Source of the DNA: Trogon surrucura
Lineage: Eukaryota; Chordata; Aves; Trogoniformes; Trogonidae
Direction of reading: 5' to 3'
Length of the DNA stretch: 64,000 nt
Assembly: GCA_020746105.1 (NCBI GenBank)
Contig: CM036619.1
Span: forward strand, 71,351,635-71,415,634
Under the pieces are notes generated by a model that was not told the origin of the DNA, did no database searches, and saw only the letters and a program-made list of their open reading frames with translations. Of this stretch, positions 11,901 through 23,514 are shown piece by piece. Each line of letters begins with the position of its first letter. Within the stretch, counting starts at the first letter, position 1. Position numbers and translations under genes: made by a program.

Positions 11901-14900
11901 CTTAAAACAGTTTGCTGTTGCATTATCTATTTTAAACCCAAGCAGTTTCCTCTGTGATTCTCAGTCGCTTTGGCAGGAGCATATGCGTTACAGGATGACC
12001 TTGGTATGGGCCTCTCCTGCTGTGTTGGGAAATGGGGTTAGGCGCATTTCCCCAGGGTTCTGGAACACAAGTGTCTCGTAGGGGACCAATTCAGATGGTT
12101 TATAATGATTTTTACAACTGAGCAAAAGAACTAGAAGTGTGGCTTCTCACAGATCGAGATCTCTCTGTGCTGCCCTCAAAAACTTGAACCTAAACCTCAC
12201 TGGGGAAAATGAAAGCGAAGGTGAGCTGTGTAACGTGACTTTCTGATTCTACAAAGAAACTGCTATATGTATTATGCATTCCCGAAGCGGGAAAATGGAG
12301 GGTTTGACAGCTTTCTGTTGTAATTTTAGCTTAGTTGTTCTGCCTTGCCTCATAATGGTGAAAGTATATTAATTTGTTTATTTAAATACCAACTAAACCA
12401 TGTACTGAGCAAATAAGTGTATTTACATTCACATTCTGTTGTATCAATTCTCTTTTTTTTCTGTGAAAACTGTAAACAAAAGCTGACACAGCATTAATAA
12501 GCTACTGTCAGTGTAATTAATACGAAGAAGAGACACATTTCCCAAAGGAACACCTAATCCTTTTCGTTTCTGTTTATCGCAGCAGGTTACTAGTAAACAA
12601 ATCTGTGTTTATTTTACCCTATGTAACCTGTGTACTGTTATTTCCAAAACATGGCTCACTCTTGCAAAGACTTGCTACCATAGATATCAGTTACCTATAT
12701 TTACAGCAAGAACTGAGTCTTCATTTGCTTTTGTAGGGAGAAGTTAATCGCTGTGAGCATGAAGGAGCGAAGCCCTCATGTCTTACATGACTGAAAGAGT
12801 AAACATTCTTTTTACGTGGCAGATCACTTTAAGAAATGAGAATAATATCAAGATAGTTTATGATATTATTAGTAATGGCATATATTTTTGATACACAAGA
12901 ATGCCTAACCTCAGTATTCAGTATGATTATACCAGCCCCTTGCTGTCCTGGTGTAGGCCAGTACTGATTTTTTACAGTTAAATAACAACTCTGCAGCTGA
13001 GAAAGTGGTTTTTACAGCCTTCTAGGGACATTCATGCTGTTGCAAGAATTCTGGAGTCAGTAACACGTCAGTCAAACCCAGCTCTTGGCTCAGTGGAGAT
13101 AAGCAAGCTTAAGCCACAAGGCTGGGAGGATCCCTTCAGGCACCCTGTGGGTGCAAGAGTGGATAATCAGTGCTCACAGGACTTGGTTCTCTGCTGCAGC
13201 CTCTGTGACCAACCGCTGAAGCAGCAGTGCCTGACATTTCCTACGATTCAAGGGGTTAAGGATGAGAAAATTTAATGGAAAATGAATGGTGCTTATCTGG
13301 ACATGGAATAATGGTGCTACTTATAAACACTGAAGCACAAAAACTTTAAGAGCAATATATTAAAGGAAAATTTAAATGCAGACTGCTTAGGCAGATTTAT
13401 TTTTTTTTAATATTGAAAAGGCAATTTTATCAAAAAAATTGATCTGTCTGCCAGTCACTCTAGAGATATTCAAAATGCAATTGTAAATATATTACATTGA
13501 GATAGTGTCTGGTATTTCTGAAAAGCAATACAGGGCCCAGAGCCAGGGAGTTGCAGGATTTCTGTGTGGACGCAGTGACTGTAACTAATGGATGCTGGTG
13601 GCCAAAGCTTTTGAAGTGCTATTCTACCCAGAAGAGACTGACTTGTCTTCTCACTGGAAAGGTAACTGTTTCACCCCAAGTAATCTCATACCACAAAGCC
13701 ATCATGGTGATCTACTTGAACAGATGATGGTCTTCATTCAGGTCTTTCATTAAGGCTCTGCTATGTTGATATTACTAATATTAAAATTTTACCCATTCAT
13801 TAGTAATACTACACTACCCCCCTTTTCAAAAGCCTGAAAATGACAGTGATTTGGCAGCTACTCGTAGTCTTGATTCTGCATTTGTTAAAACCATCAGGAA
13901 TCAGTAAGTACCGATACTGTACAAAGAAAGCCAGTGCCTGTGGCACCATGAGCAAGCACTGTGTATCTTCTTATCGCTGCGTGCTGCAGTCTCAGCTTAC
14001 CTCATGGCTATTGATCTACAGGGAAAGCAGTCAAAAGCTGGAAGACTATAAAACAGCTTGTGGCGGATGACTGAATTTTTATTTTGCCAGCCTTTCACAC
14101 ATTGCACAAGTGTATTTCTAATACTTATTCCATCCCCTGTCCCACACATGATTCATTAAGGTTAACGATTCTTCTGTCCGCATGCATCAGTCATTCTAAG
14201 CTGCATTAGTTCAACTCCAGTGTACTTAAGGACCTGTCATTAATTAAATACAGTTCGCGCTGGAATTTGTGAATGTAAAGGGCTGCCTAAAGACTAACTA
14301 CTAATAATTCCCAGATCCTTGTGAAAATTTTAGAAGTGCATCCGTATTTTCCCCCATCCTTGGGAGGAATACAATTTCTCCATCAAATTTTATCTGGAGA
14401 GACCTGGATGCAAGTCCTCCAGAGCAATTTGTCAGAGACAGCTGTGTTTGTGCACACACAATAGTGTGAATGACCTCAGGAGCTGGGGTTTTCTCCTCAG
14501 CTTTCTGGAAATACCAAGCACTCTTCATCTTGGGCACAGTGTTTTCTGTGTTGTAATTGTGGATTCAGATGCGATATTCCCATGTCTTGTGCATGAAGGG
14601 GTAGTGCAGAACAACTCTCCTGCTCCTCCTGCAGTCCATCTGCAAACAGCCAGTCAGTGCAAAAAACACATTTCTCTTGCACTGGATGCCTGCTAGAGAA
14701 AGGAAAACAAAGGTAACAGTGAGATAGAAAACTTTTTCTCGGGAAAGAAGTAGCAGCAGAAAGAAGACCAAACCTAGAGCTTTTTGTTACACCATTTCCA
14801 CACTTCAGACCCAAAGTTTGCCGTTGAGGATTTGATGAGATGAGATGCACAGACCATTGGATTTAATGATATTTGTGAAGGAACATAGTACTGCATTTCA

Positions 14901-16087
14901 AAGCCATTATGATTTCTGTGGAAATCTTGTTTCAGGGGATATTACTACAAGGTTGAATGAGTCAGTGTTTCATATTTTCCTTTCAAACAATACAATGCTT
15001 ATAAAAATTTTAGCTCTTGGAAGCACATTAAAAATACTTCTTTAGGGAACTCTAAATCTTGCTGTTGGCTGGTAGGACATGCCCCATTTCCACTCTCTTC
15101 TTTCTGGCCATGTTGTCCACTGTAGTAGGGAGCAGTTCCAGCAGAGTTACTCCAGGGAAGATGCTTCCACATAGAAGGTTTTGACAGCAGATAAGTTTGC
15201 AAAGGAATAACCAGAAGCAAAAATTAATAAAAAAGGAGATGCTCCCACGTTTGTTTTTTCTCTTAATTTCCCATCACACCGTATCACGCATAGATGATTT
15301 ATTTTGACTGTTCATGAGCAGATGAAAGGGTCAAAGGCTTCCCTTCACTTGAGGAGAGTTTGGTGGAGTTTTGCTTCTATTTTCAGTATAAAAACCTCTC
15401 CTGTACCACACTGCTGATCTCTATCGGCTATCAAAGGTTTACTCAAATGAGTATATACAGTAGACTGCTAGACATCATCATCCATTAGTATTTAAAAAAT
15501 ATAAAATACTATACAAAAAAGTAATAAATTATAAATTAATGCAATTTACTGTACATACAAAAACATTTTGATCATAGGATTATTAAATATTGAATTGTGG
15601 CATGTGCCACTACTGCATATTATGCATTTGTGTATGTTCCAACCAGGAACTAGCAGATTCTCTTTTAAAATAAGGAAAATTTTGTCTTCCTTTGCTGTGT
15701 CTGACATGAAGTGTAAAATTTCTTTGATTACATTTCCTGTGCTCCTAGAACTTGAACCAGAGCTTTTGATTTGTTTTTCAACTGAAGAATCGGTATCTTG
15801 TTTATAGAAGTACTACTCTTTAGTTAATTCAATAAAGGCCATAGACCTCTAAACCTAGGCATCCTCAAACTGTTAAAAGAGAACACAAATTTTTATTTTA
15901 CATAACTCATTACAAATCTGTTCTTAATTAGCAAAATATTGTTAGTGGACCTTTTACTGGGTTTTGTATGTGTGAATTTTATTCTTACGCTGTTGAAATG
16001 GCAGATTATTCAGTAGAATTTATAAACCCTTAATGAAATCTAAAGCTTCCATAGACATGAAACAGTCTTCAAGCACATTTGGCTTTC
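8901..16087. other. Unique non-coding DNA, no gene recognised
   Basis: No open frame here looks like a conserved protein. A GC-richer patch lies near 10730-11400; the rest is AT-rich, with an especially AT-rich segment at about 15480-15560. No tRNA, rRNA or recognisable transposon was seen. Confidence 0.55.
10730..11400. other. GC-richer patch in AT-rich surroundings
   Basis: By eye this segment is richer in G and C than its neighbours and has several CpG dinucleotides (for example around 10785-10860 and 11280-11330). Overlapping short frames exist on both strands, which is what higher GC alone produces. I see no clear splice sites, TATA box or known motif set. It could be a weak CpG-containing regulatory patch or an unrecognised old repeat. 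Confidence 0.25.
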
Positions 16088-17660
16088 ACACAGAATCACA
16101 GAATCACAGAATGTTAGGGATTGGAAGGGACCTCAAAAGATCATCAAGTCCAATCCCCCTGCCAGAGCAGGAACGCCTAGATTATGCTACGCAGGAACGT
16201 GTCCAGGCAGGTCTTGAATGTCTCCAGAGAAGGAGACTCCACAACCTCTCTGGGCAGCCTGTTCCAGTGTTCCGTCACCCTCACTGAGAAGAAGTTTCTT
16301 CTCGAGTTTAAGCGGAACCTCTTATGCTCCAGTTTCAGCCCATTACCCCTTGTCCTATCAGTGGTTGTCACTGAGAAGAGCCTGGCTCCATCCTCCTGAC
16401 ACTCACCCTTGATATATTTATAAACATTAATGAGGTCACCCCTCAGCCTCCTCTTCTCCAAACTAAAGAGCCCCAGCTCCCTCAGTCTTTCCTCCTAAGG
16501 GAGATGCTCCACTCCCTTAATCATCCTAGTTGCCCTGTGCTGGACTCTCTCCAGCAGTTCCCTGTCTTTCTTGAACTGAGGGCCCCAGAACTGGACACAA
16601 TATTCCAGATGGGGTCTCACCAGGGCAGAGTAGAGGGGAAGCAGAACCTCTCTTGACCTACTAACCACCCCCCTTCTAATACACCCCAGGATGCCATTGG
16701 CCTTCCTGGCCACAAGGGCACAGTGCTGGCTCATGGTCATCCTGCTGTCCACCAAGACTCCCAGGTCCCTTTCCCCTATGCTGCTCTCTAATAAGTCATT
16801 CCCCAACTTATACTGGAACCTGGGGTTGTTCCTACCCAGATGCAAGACTCTACACTTACCCTTGTTATATTTCATTAAATTTGTCTCCACCCAACTCTCC
16901 AGCCTGTCCAGGTCTCGCTGAATGGCAGCACAGCCTTCTGGCGTGTCAGCCACTCCTCCCAGCTTGGTGTCATCAGCAAACTTGCTGATAGTACTCTCTA
17001 GTCCCTCATCCAAGTCATCGATGAATATATTGAATAATACTGGTCCCAGTACCGACCCTTGAGGGACTCCACTGCATACAGGCCTCCAACCAGACTCTGC
17101 CCCATTGACCACGACTCTTTGGCTTCTTCCCCTTAGCCAGTTCACAGTCCACCTCACTACCTGAGAGTCTAGACCACACTTCCTGAGTTTAGCAGCAAGG
17201 ATGCTGTGGGAAACTGTGTCAAATGCTTTACTGAAGTCAAGGTAGACCACATCCACCGCTCTGCCATCATCTATCCACCTCGTTATATCCTCGTAAAAGG
17301 CTATGAGGTTAGTCAAGCACGACTTCCCCTTGGTGAAGCCATGTTGACTGTCTCTAATGACCCTCTTATCCTTGATATGCCTTGAGATGGCACCAAGGAT
17401 AAGTCGTTCCATCACTTTCCCAGGGATGGAGGTGAAGCTGACCAGTCTATAGTTTCCCGGGTCCTCCTTCTTGCCCTTTTTGAAGACTGGAGTGACATTT
17501 GCTTCCCTCCAGTCCTCAGGCACCTCTCCCGTCTCCCAAGACTTGGTAAAGATGATGGAGAGTGGTCTAGCAATGACATCAGCCAGCTCCCTCAGCACCC
17601 GTGGATGCATCCCGTCTGGACCCATGGATTTATGGATGTCCAGATTGCTTAATTGGTCCC
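16088..17660 (-). mobile_element. CR1 LINE, 5'-truncated, long copy (copy 1)
   Basis: This is a minus-strand CR1 retrotransposon copy of about 1.57 kb. From its 5' side (17660) it carries the ORF2 reverse transcriptase, the ORF2 C-terminal segment, a short 3' UTR with the CR1-typical GGGGGATTGGACTTGATG-like stretch, and terminal ATTCTGTG octamers at 16088-16112. The endonuclease and everything upstream are lost by 5' truncation. The open frame is nearly unbroken, so the copy is fairly young. Its truncated 5' end lies within a few bases of the SINE at 17663. Confidence 0.97.
16177..17656 (-). pseudogene. CR1 ORF2 reverse transcriptase remnant with one in-frame stop
   Basis: CR1 ORF2 encodes an endonuclease and reverse transcriptase that copies element RNA into a nicked target. 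Here the frame is open from the truncation point to a TAG at 16495-16497, then continues in the same frame to the natural stop at 16177. Counting from the methionine at 17625, the reverse-transcriptase motifs [10 protein letters not shown] (about residues 128-137), [10 protein letters not shown] (186-195) and the catalytic FADD box (216-219) are intact. The TAG replaces a tyrosine codon that is present in copy 4 (56049-56629). The endonuclease domain is missing. The copy has no promoter of its own and should be inactive. Confidence 0.95.
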
Positions 17661-17673
17661 TTGAGGGTCGGTT

Positions 17674-17684
17674 TAGCTCAGTGG
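17674..17684 (+). promoter_or_regulatory. RNA polymerase III A box of the SINE
   Basis: TAGCTCAGTGG fits the internal A-box pattern of tRNA genes. With the B box 35 bases downstream it forms a type 2 pol III promoter inside the SINE head. Confidence 0.75.
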
Positions 17685-17718
17685 GTTGAGCATGGTGCTT
17701 GAAACACCAAAGGTCACG

Positions 17719-17729
17719 GGTTCGATTCC
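17719..17729 (+). promoter_or_regulatory. RNA polymerase III B box of the SINE
   Basis: GGTTCGATTCC matches the B-box consensus GGTTCGANTCC at every position. Its preservation suggests the SINE is not very old. Confidence 0.82.
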
Positions 17730-17860
17730 CGTTTGGTTCTCACGTGTTGCCTGACCTAGTCGAGAGGTGGCGTCCCTGCCCACAACAGGGTAGTTGGATT
17801 AAAATGATCTCTAAGGTCCCTTCCAGCCCAGGCCATTCTATGATTCCATTCTATGATTCT

Positions 17861-20800
17861 AACCCAGTATATGGTTGCAGGTAAAACCTATACCAGAAAA
17901 GTGAATAGATGATGACATAACAGAGAAACACAATTGCTGTCAGTGAGAAAGTGTTTAAGCTAAAAACACTGTGAGCAAAATAGATTTGACAGAAAGGAAA
18001 AATGAAATGTAGATCTAGCATCAGTAAAGAAGAAGTACACAGTCAACAATCTCCCAAGAATAATAAAATGTAATAAGCAAGTTTTAATACGAGCTGTTTG
18101 TACATTTTTCATCTTTTTTATTAGAATGTTGGTTACGATCTAGCTTCCAGGCCGTTCCCCTTCAAAACCCAGACAAACCACTTCGTAGTGTGTTTTTTGA
18201 TAACTATGACTGAGGAAAGTCTTCAGTGAAAAAGTTAGTTTAAAAATATTCTTCAGTGGATGGTATTTATTTTAGTGGTTGTCACTCACTACTTCCCCAA
18301 GCTCTGAAGAATTCATGAACACTTTTTCAACTCATACTTTTTATCTTTCAGCAGTGTGTTTCTTTGTGCCATACATACATATGTTTGTGGGAGTGTGCCG
18401 AGACTACCTTACAACACATCTTCTTATTGTGGGAACGATCTACAGAAATCTTTTCATGTCTTGCCATTTCCGTTTGATCCATGTATTTTCTTGGTGACTC
18501 CCATCCAGTCTTCATCTGATCTCCATTCAGTGTCCTGCTCTTGCCTTGGCTCAGGACCACCTGTCCTCAGCTGCTGTCTACCTCTTGATTCTCCTGTGCA
18601 GCAGCAATATCTCTTTCATGTCTGTCATTGTTTTTGTCCTGGGTCTTCACTCCTGTGGATCATTTATCCCTGTATCCCCATTTCTTGTCCAAATCTTTCC
18701 TGTACCTTGGATGCAGTGGCTCCTGATGTTCCTGCCCCATTGGTTTCAGCTTCTCCTCCCCTGCTTGTGGCCAGGTAGCCCTGCAGTTGCTGTGTCTTGC
18801 TTGACTTCTGCAAGTCCAGCCCTCATCCTATCTTCACTTAAATCAGAAACTTCTTTGGCCAAGGGTGCCTAGGATGCACGGGCAGCTTGAGCTTGCCTAG
18901 TGCAGATGTGATAAATAATGGCAAGTGGAGTTTTACAGTGGGACTTGTGGAACAACCTGGCAAGAAATGGACCATCATTTATATATTTATAAATTAATTT
19001 CTAAAAATATTGTACCATGATATTTGGATTACCTGCATTTTTTTTTTTTGCTACTTGGAATAACATCACACAATTGTATGTGTGTCCACTGGTTCAAACA
19101 GATTTTATGCTTTTGAAGGGATTTGAAATGCAGGCTTAGCACATAGATATATACACACAAATAAATGCATGTGTTTAGGTTAATCCTGATTTATTATTTT
19201 AAAGAAAAAATCTGTGATTTAGATGTGAGTTTTTATGATTCATTCCCTTGCTCTTTTCGTGCAGTTTCACTCTGCACCCTTAAGCTATTACAGATACTTT
19301 ATATGATGGTACTTAATTGTGTTCATCCACCAGAAATGCTGGCTGAAAATTAAAATGTTCCTGCTCATTTCTTTCTGAAGATATGCACATTGAAGATTAA
19401 TAGATTCATTCTTATTACATACGTGAAAAAAAGACAGACCTTGGTAGCACATCAAAATGCTTTAATTAATAGTTCTTTAACTAGAAATCCTACCTGAAGT
19501 TGTTAGTTCGAGTTTTAACGGGTGTTCCACTTTAGCCATGACCAGCTCACCAACAATCCTAGCACTTGAGCTTTATCCTCATTATCAGTTTAATGAACTG
19601 AAGAAAAAAAGATCAAACTAAATGCATGTAAACCTTCCGTGAAGATGTGCTGAAACTCATTAAAGGTAAAGTGAATCTATCAAGCAAGGGGCAAACTTCC
19701 TTACACAGCCTTCATGTTGGTGAAGGCCATTCCTGCATTTTCCTGGGAAAGGAAGAGCAGAAGCAAAATGAGGGATCCCACAACATACTGCATTAGAAGA
19801 CTAGATGAAGGGTGTTCTCATTTTAACACATCTCACTGCAATATGTTGGTGCCTGTTGAGTGAGTTCAACAGTTGACAAGGCTGGTTAGGTCTTCCCTGG
19901 TCCTCTCTCTGTCCTGTCCTCAAGGAGCAGTGGAAGCATTCTTTTATTGCCTCTCCTCTCTGCAGAAGTGACATTTCCACTCTCTTCCCTTAGCGAAGGG
20001 GTTCGGAGGGCCAGAGCGAGTGCCAAAGTCTTTCAAGAAGAAAAGACCCTTCAAGGCATGTGCACCCTACAGCTGCCCTGGGCTACCTGATGGCAAGTAT
20101 TTCCCTGCTGACTGTCATGTCTCACAATGTAAAGAAGGGAAGAGAAAAATTAGGTTAGCCTGATGTTCCAGACCTGCCTGCTCTTTCACAGCTGAGGGAG
20201 GTCACATCCCAATTTTAGTCTCAAAGGGTGGGATTCATTCACTTTTTTTCCTCTGCTGAAGCCTAAGGGGAGAAGCTATGATTGGGAGGAAGCACTAGAG
20301 GAAATGCCTATAAGGCAAGTTCATCAGAGAAATATGACCTAAATTCATGACCTACTGAAAATCTGGACCCTCCTGAGCTCCTCAATGTGGCACTGCCACA
20401 TTGCGCTTTGACCCACCCTGCTCTTCACAGTCTTACCAGGTTGAGTTGGGGGAAAGGAAAGGAATATTTGGTATAACTACACATTTAACCCTAGGAACAT
20501 GCCTTTGACCTTGAAAGACAACAGTAGACTGTTCGTTTCTGAACTTGGCTTTTCCTAGTTGGTGGCTGAATGTTGAGTGTCTTCAGCTGCCAGAGAATTC
20601 ATTTATACTTGGATTAAAATGAAAAGGAGTTAACATGTCAGGTTCTCCCAGGCAGATGCCAGTCCAAAGGCTGGGTTTGGTATGTTTGGTATGTAACAAC
20701 CGATTGTGAAACCCTGGAAACAAATTTGGTCCCAGACATTGTGTGTTTCCAAGTACTTCAGTGTTTGAATACCTCACATCCTGTGACACAGGCACCTACT

Positions 20801-23514
20801 GTTTTTTTTTGTTCCAGATCAGGAATACTGGTGTACAAATGGAAAGGGTTTTGTTGTTCTTTGGATTTCTGTAGCCCAGTTGCATAGGATCAGTCTTACA
20901 GTGATAGAGTGTAAGAGAAAATGACTCTTATGCTTGAAATTAGGATAACGTGTGAAATATCTTCTTTTGTTGCAATAGATTTTCCTGTTGGCCACAGGCA
21001 AAGGAACTCAGGAAGAGGAAATCCCCTTCTGAGTTCCAGAAGTGAAATAGAGAACAATGGGGAAAACTGAATATCTTCCAGATTTTTATGGTTTGCCCTC
21101 AGGTCTAGCATTGGGACTATCAGGCATTCACCATGCAGAAGTCAAGGTAGGTAAAAAATTACACCAAACTATACAGAGGGGAACACAATACATATTTGCC
21201 AATATTAAATATTTAGAATTCAGTTCTTCTCTCTTCTCTATACACACATGTACCACACCTGTGAAAAAGTGACGTTAGTCATAAGTTCAAGCCTCATGCC
21301 GAACATTCACCAACTGGCAAGTTTTTAATGACTTTAACATTCATATTTGTTTGCTTCCATGTTCCTAAAATGAAGATTAATTTTTCTCATGCCAAACTTC
21401 TGAATATCACAGGATTTCTGTAGTCATCTTCCACAATACTTGCCAGGAAGTAATAGTGAAAGCAATTCCAGCTGTTGGTCTGGAAGTCTGCAGGGTGGTG
21501 AGGAATAATTGCATAATCTTTTGAGAAGAAATGTGTAGTGCTAACCCACTGTCTTGATATGTATAGCTTTGTAAGCCCTCTGTTTAAATTTTAAAGCAAC
21601 AATGTGACTTCCAGAAACCATAATGAATGTTTTGTTCCTAATTAGTGTCTTCAGTCAGTAGAATAACCGAGGGTACTCTAGTAGGTAGAGGAGGTAAATT
21701 GCTATAAACGGAAAAAAACCCAACCTATCAAAAGTTATGAGTTGTGATTAAGAATTGTGCTCTGTGGTATATTTTGGGCAGACAGGGATTCATGATTTAC
21801 ACTAACAATAAAGAGAAGAACTTAAAATACTGTAGAAGCTTTATTAATGTAGTTATTTATTTTATTAGGCATGTGAAAATGGATTATCTCATAAGCATTC
21901 TTTCCTAAAGACTATGCAGTAACTGAATTATGAACGAAGCAGTGGTTGCAGCAGCAGGTAGGAACAGGAAAAATGTTGTGCAGTACAAGATAAAGAATGC
22001 TTGGATTGAGAAACAACATCAGGGACTCTGTACTGCTGCTGTGGCTTTCAACCTTCCTATGCAACCACAACTGTTTTCTAGTTTACTCCTTGTTTCTCAT
22101 TGAAGATATATTACAGAGAAGCTTAGTAAGTTCTTGAAATCCAGAGCAGGCCAGGTAACAGAAAGCTTAACAACTACTTCAACAGTTCCTTGTGTTGACG
22201 TATGATAAACACCCGAGCTGCTGTTTCAATTTTGTAAAATCTTTCTAGAATATGGATACTTGCTGTTTATTTTTGTCTGTCAAGGAGAAAGTCTAAATGC
22301 CAGTGTCTTTAGCACCTGATTTTTTCATGAGGCGAGAGTTAAAACAAACATGTTATGCTAAGGCTTGGATGTGCTGACAGTGAAAAGTTCAACCTTGGTG
22401 CCAATGGCACTGAGGCTGTTAAGCTGTTGCTGTGCGACTTACTTGTTCCAAAGCCAGTCTTAGGCAAACATGGGCTGTCCCTGTGGTTGTGCAAAACCCC
22501 ACGTAGCCCAGGCAGCCTTCACCTCACTGAGTTACATCATCCCATGAAGCTGCCTTGCACCAGCATTTGTCTGAGGTGAGAGAAAGCTAGCCTGGGTCCT
22601 AAATTATGTTGCCCAGATATGATCCAGGTGAAGAGAAACGCACTGCAGGCAGTTCTCATGGGGCTGCTTGCACATGTTACCTCAGTCCCTTGTGAAGCAG
22701 TAGCTCATGCTTCCTGTGCTTGCTCTGAGTGACCCTTTGTCAGAACTAAAATCCCACAAGTGCTACACCCGGGGGGTGTGGATGCTGCATAACACAATGA
22801 AGTCAGAAAGACACAGCTCTGGTCTGAAGCTGTGCTGCAGGAGGGCAGAAACTGGACATGTTCCTGGATCAGCACTTGGGAAGGAGATAGTTTCCTTTGT
22901 ACAGAATAATTAATCACTCTTCGTAAGTGTATCTCAAACTTTACATGTTGTTCTTTTCCATGGAAAGTCCTATACTTTGTGGCATTACCATTTTGAAAGC
23001 TTTCAGTAAGGTTCCTCTTTGTGTATTTGATCTTCCTTGGCCTGAAGACAGCACAGGGCTTCTGTTCTTCCAGGTGCCCCCTTAGCCCGCAGTGTGGCTA
23101 TTGCTCTGCACCAGGGAACCTGCTGTTAGAAGGGGTGCTCCCCTCTCACCTTAATGTTTTCCTGCCCTTTTACTTGCATTACGGTGGAGCAGGCAGAGGG
23201 ACCTGAAACCACAAGTCGAAGAGTAAGACCTTTTCAGCAGCAGTACAGTCTTAGATCATCTTAAACCGACATAGAAATTACACCCACCATATCAATGGAA
23301 GGTTATTACCAGATACTTAGCAGAATTACTCCCTTGTTTGTGGGGAAGGTCAGTAAGATCAGGTTTTGATCTGTCCGTTACAGATAGCATTCTGGTTTAT
23401 GATTATTTCACCGATCATCTTCCATCAATATGGTCTGGTCATGCCTAGCCAAAATACCAATATTTGATTGCCACCACAGCACTGCAGTTACTGCCGGGGG
23501 CTGCTGAGCATGTT
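17861..23514. other. Unique non-coding DNA, no gene recognised
   Basis: Open frames of up to 140 codons near 18356-18872 sit in a pyrimidine-rich stretch and look compositional: they are rich in Ser, Pro, Leu and Cys, overlap each other in two frames and carry no domain. No RNA gene or known repeat was recognised. Confidence 0.55.

Larger units (their letters stand above)
17663..17860 (+). mobile_element. tRNA-derived SINE with CR1-like 3' tail
   Basis: The head (about 17665-17740) reads as a tRNA, closest from memory to tRNA-Ile: D-arm GCTC...GAGC, a perfect 5-bp anticodon stem TGGTG/CACCA, and a perfect 5-bp T-stem ACGGG/CCCGT around TTCGATT. The acceptor stem is badly mismatched, so it is not a functional tRNA gene. 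From about 17770 the sequence becomes CR1-like (GTCCCTGCCCACAACAGGG, GGTCCCTTCC) and ends in CCATTCTATGATT repeats. A tRNA head joined to a CR1 tail is the structure of TguSINE1-type SINEs of passerine birds, which use CR1 enzymes to move. The family name is inferred. Confidence 0.88.

Noticed and set aside
16495-17625. A 376-codon plus host gene
   Set aside because: All motifs are those of CR1 ORF2 reverse transcriptase. The start methionine is internal to the LINE protein, and the same sequence recurs at 23515-24802 and 44083-45214.
17665-17740. A functional tRNA gene on the plus strand
   Set aside because: The D, anticodon and T arms pair, but the acceptor stem has several mismatches, the anticodon loop differs from the parent tRNA, and the sequence runs directly into a CR1-like tail. 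It is the head of a SINE.
18356-18872. Two overlapping frames of 140 and 108 codons
   Set aside because: They overlap in different frames within a pyrimidine-rich stretch, which produces Ser/Pro/Leu/Cys-rich translations without meaning.
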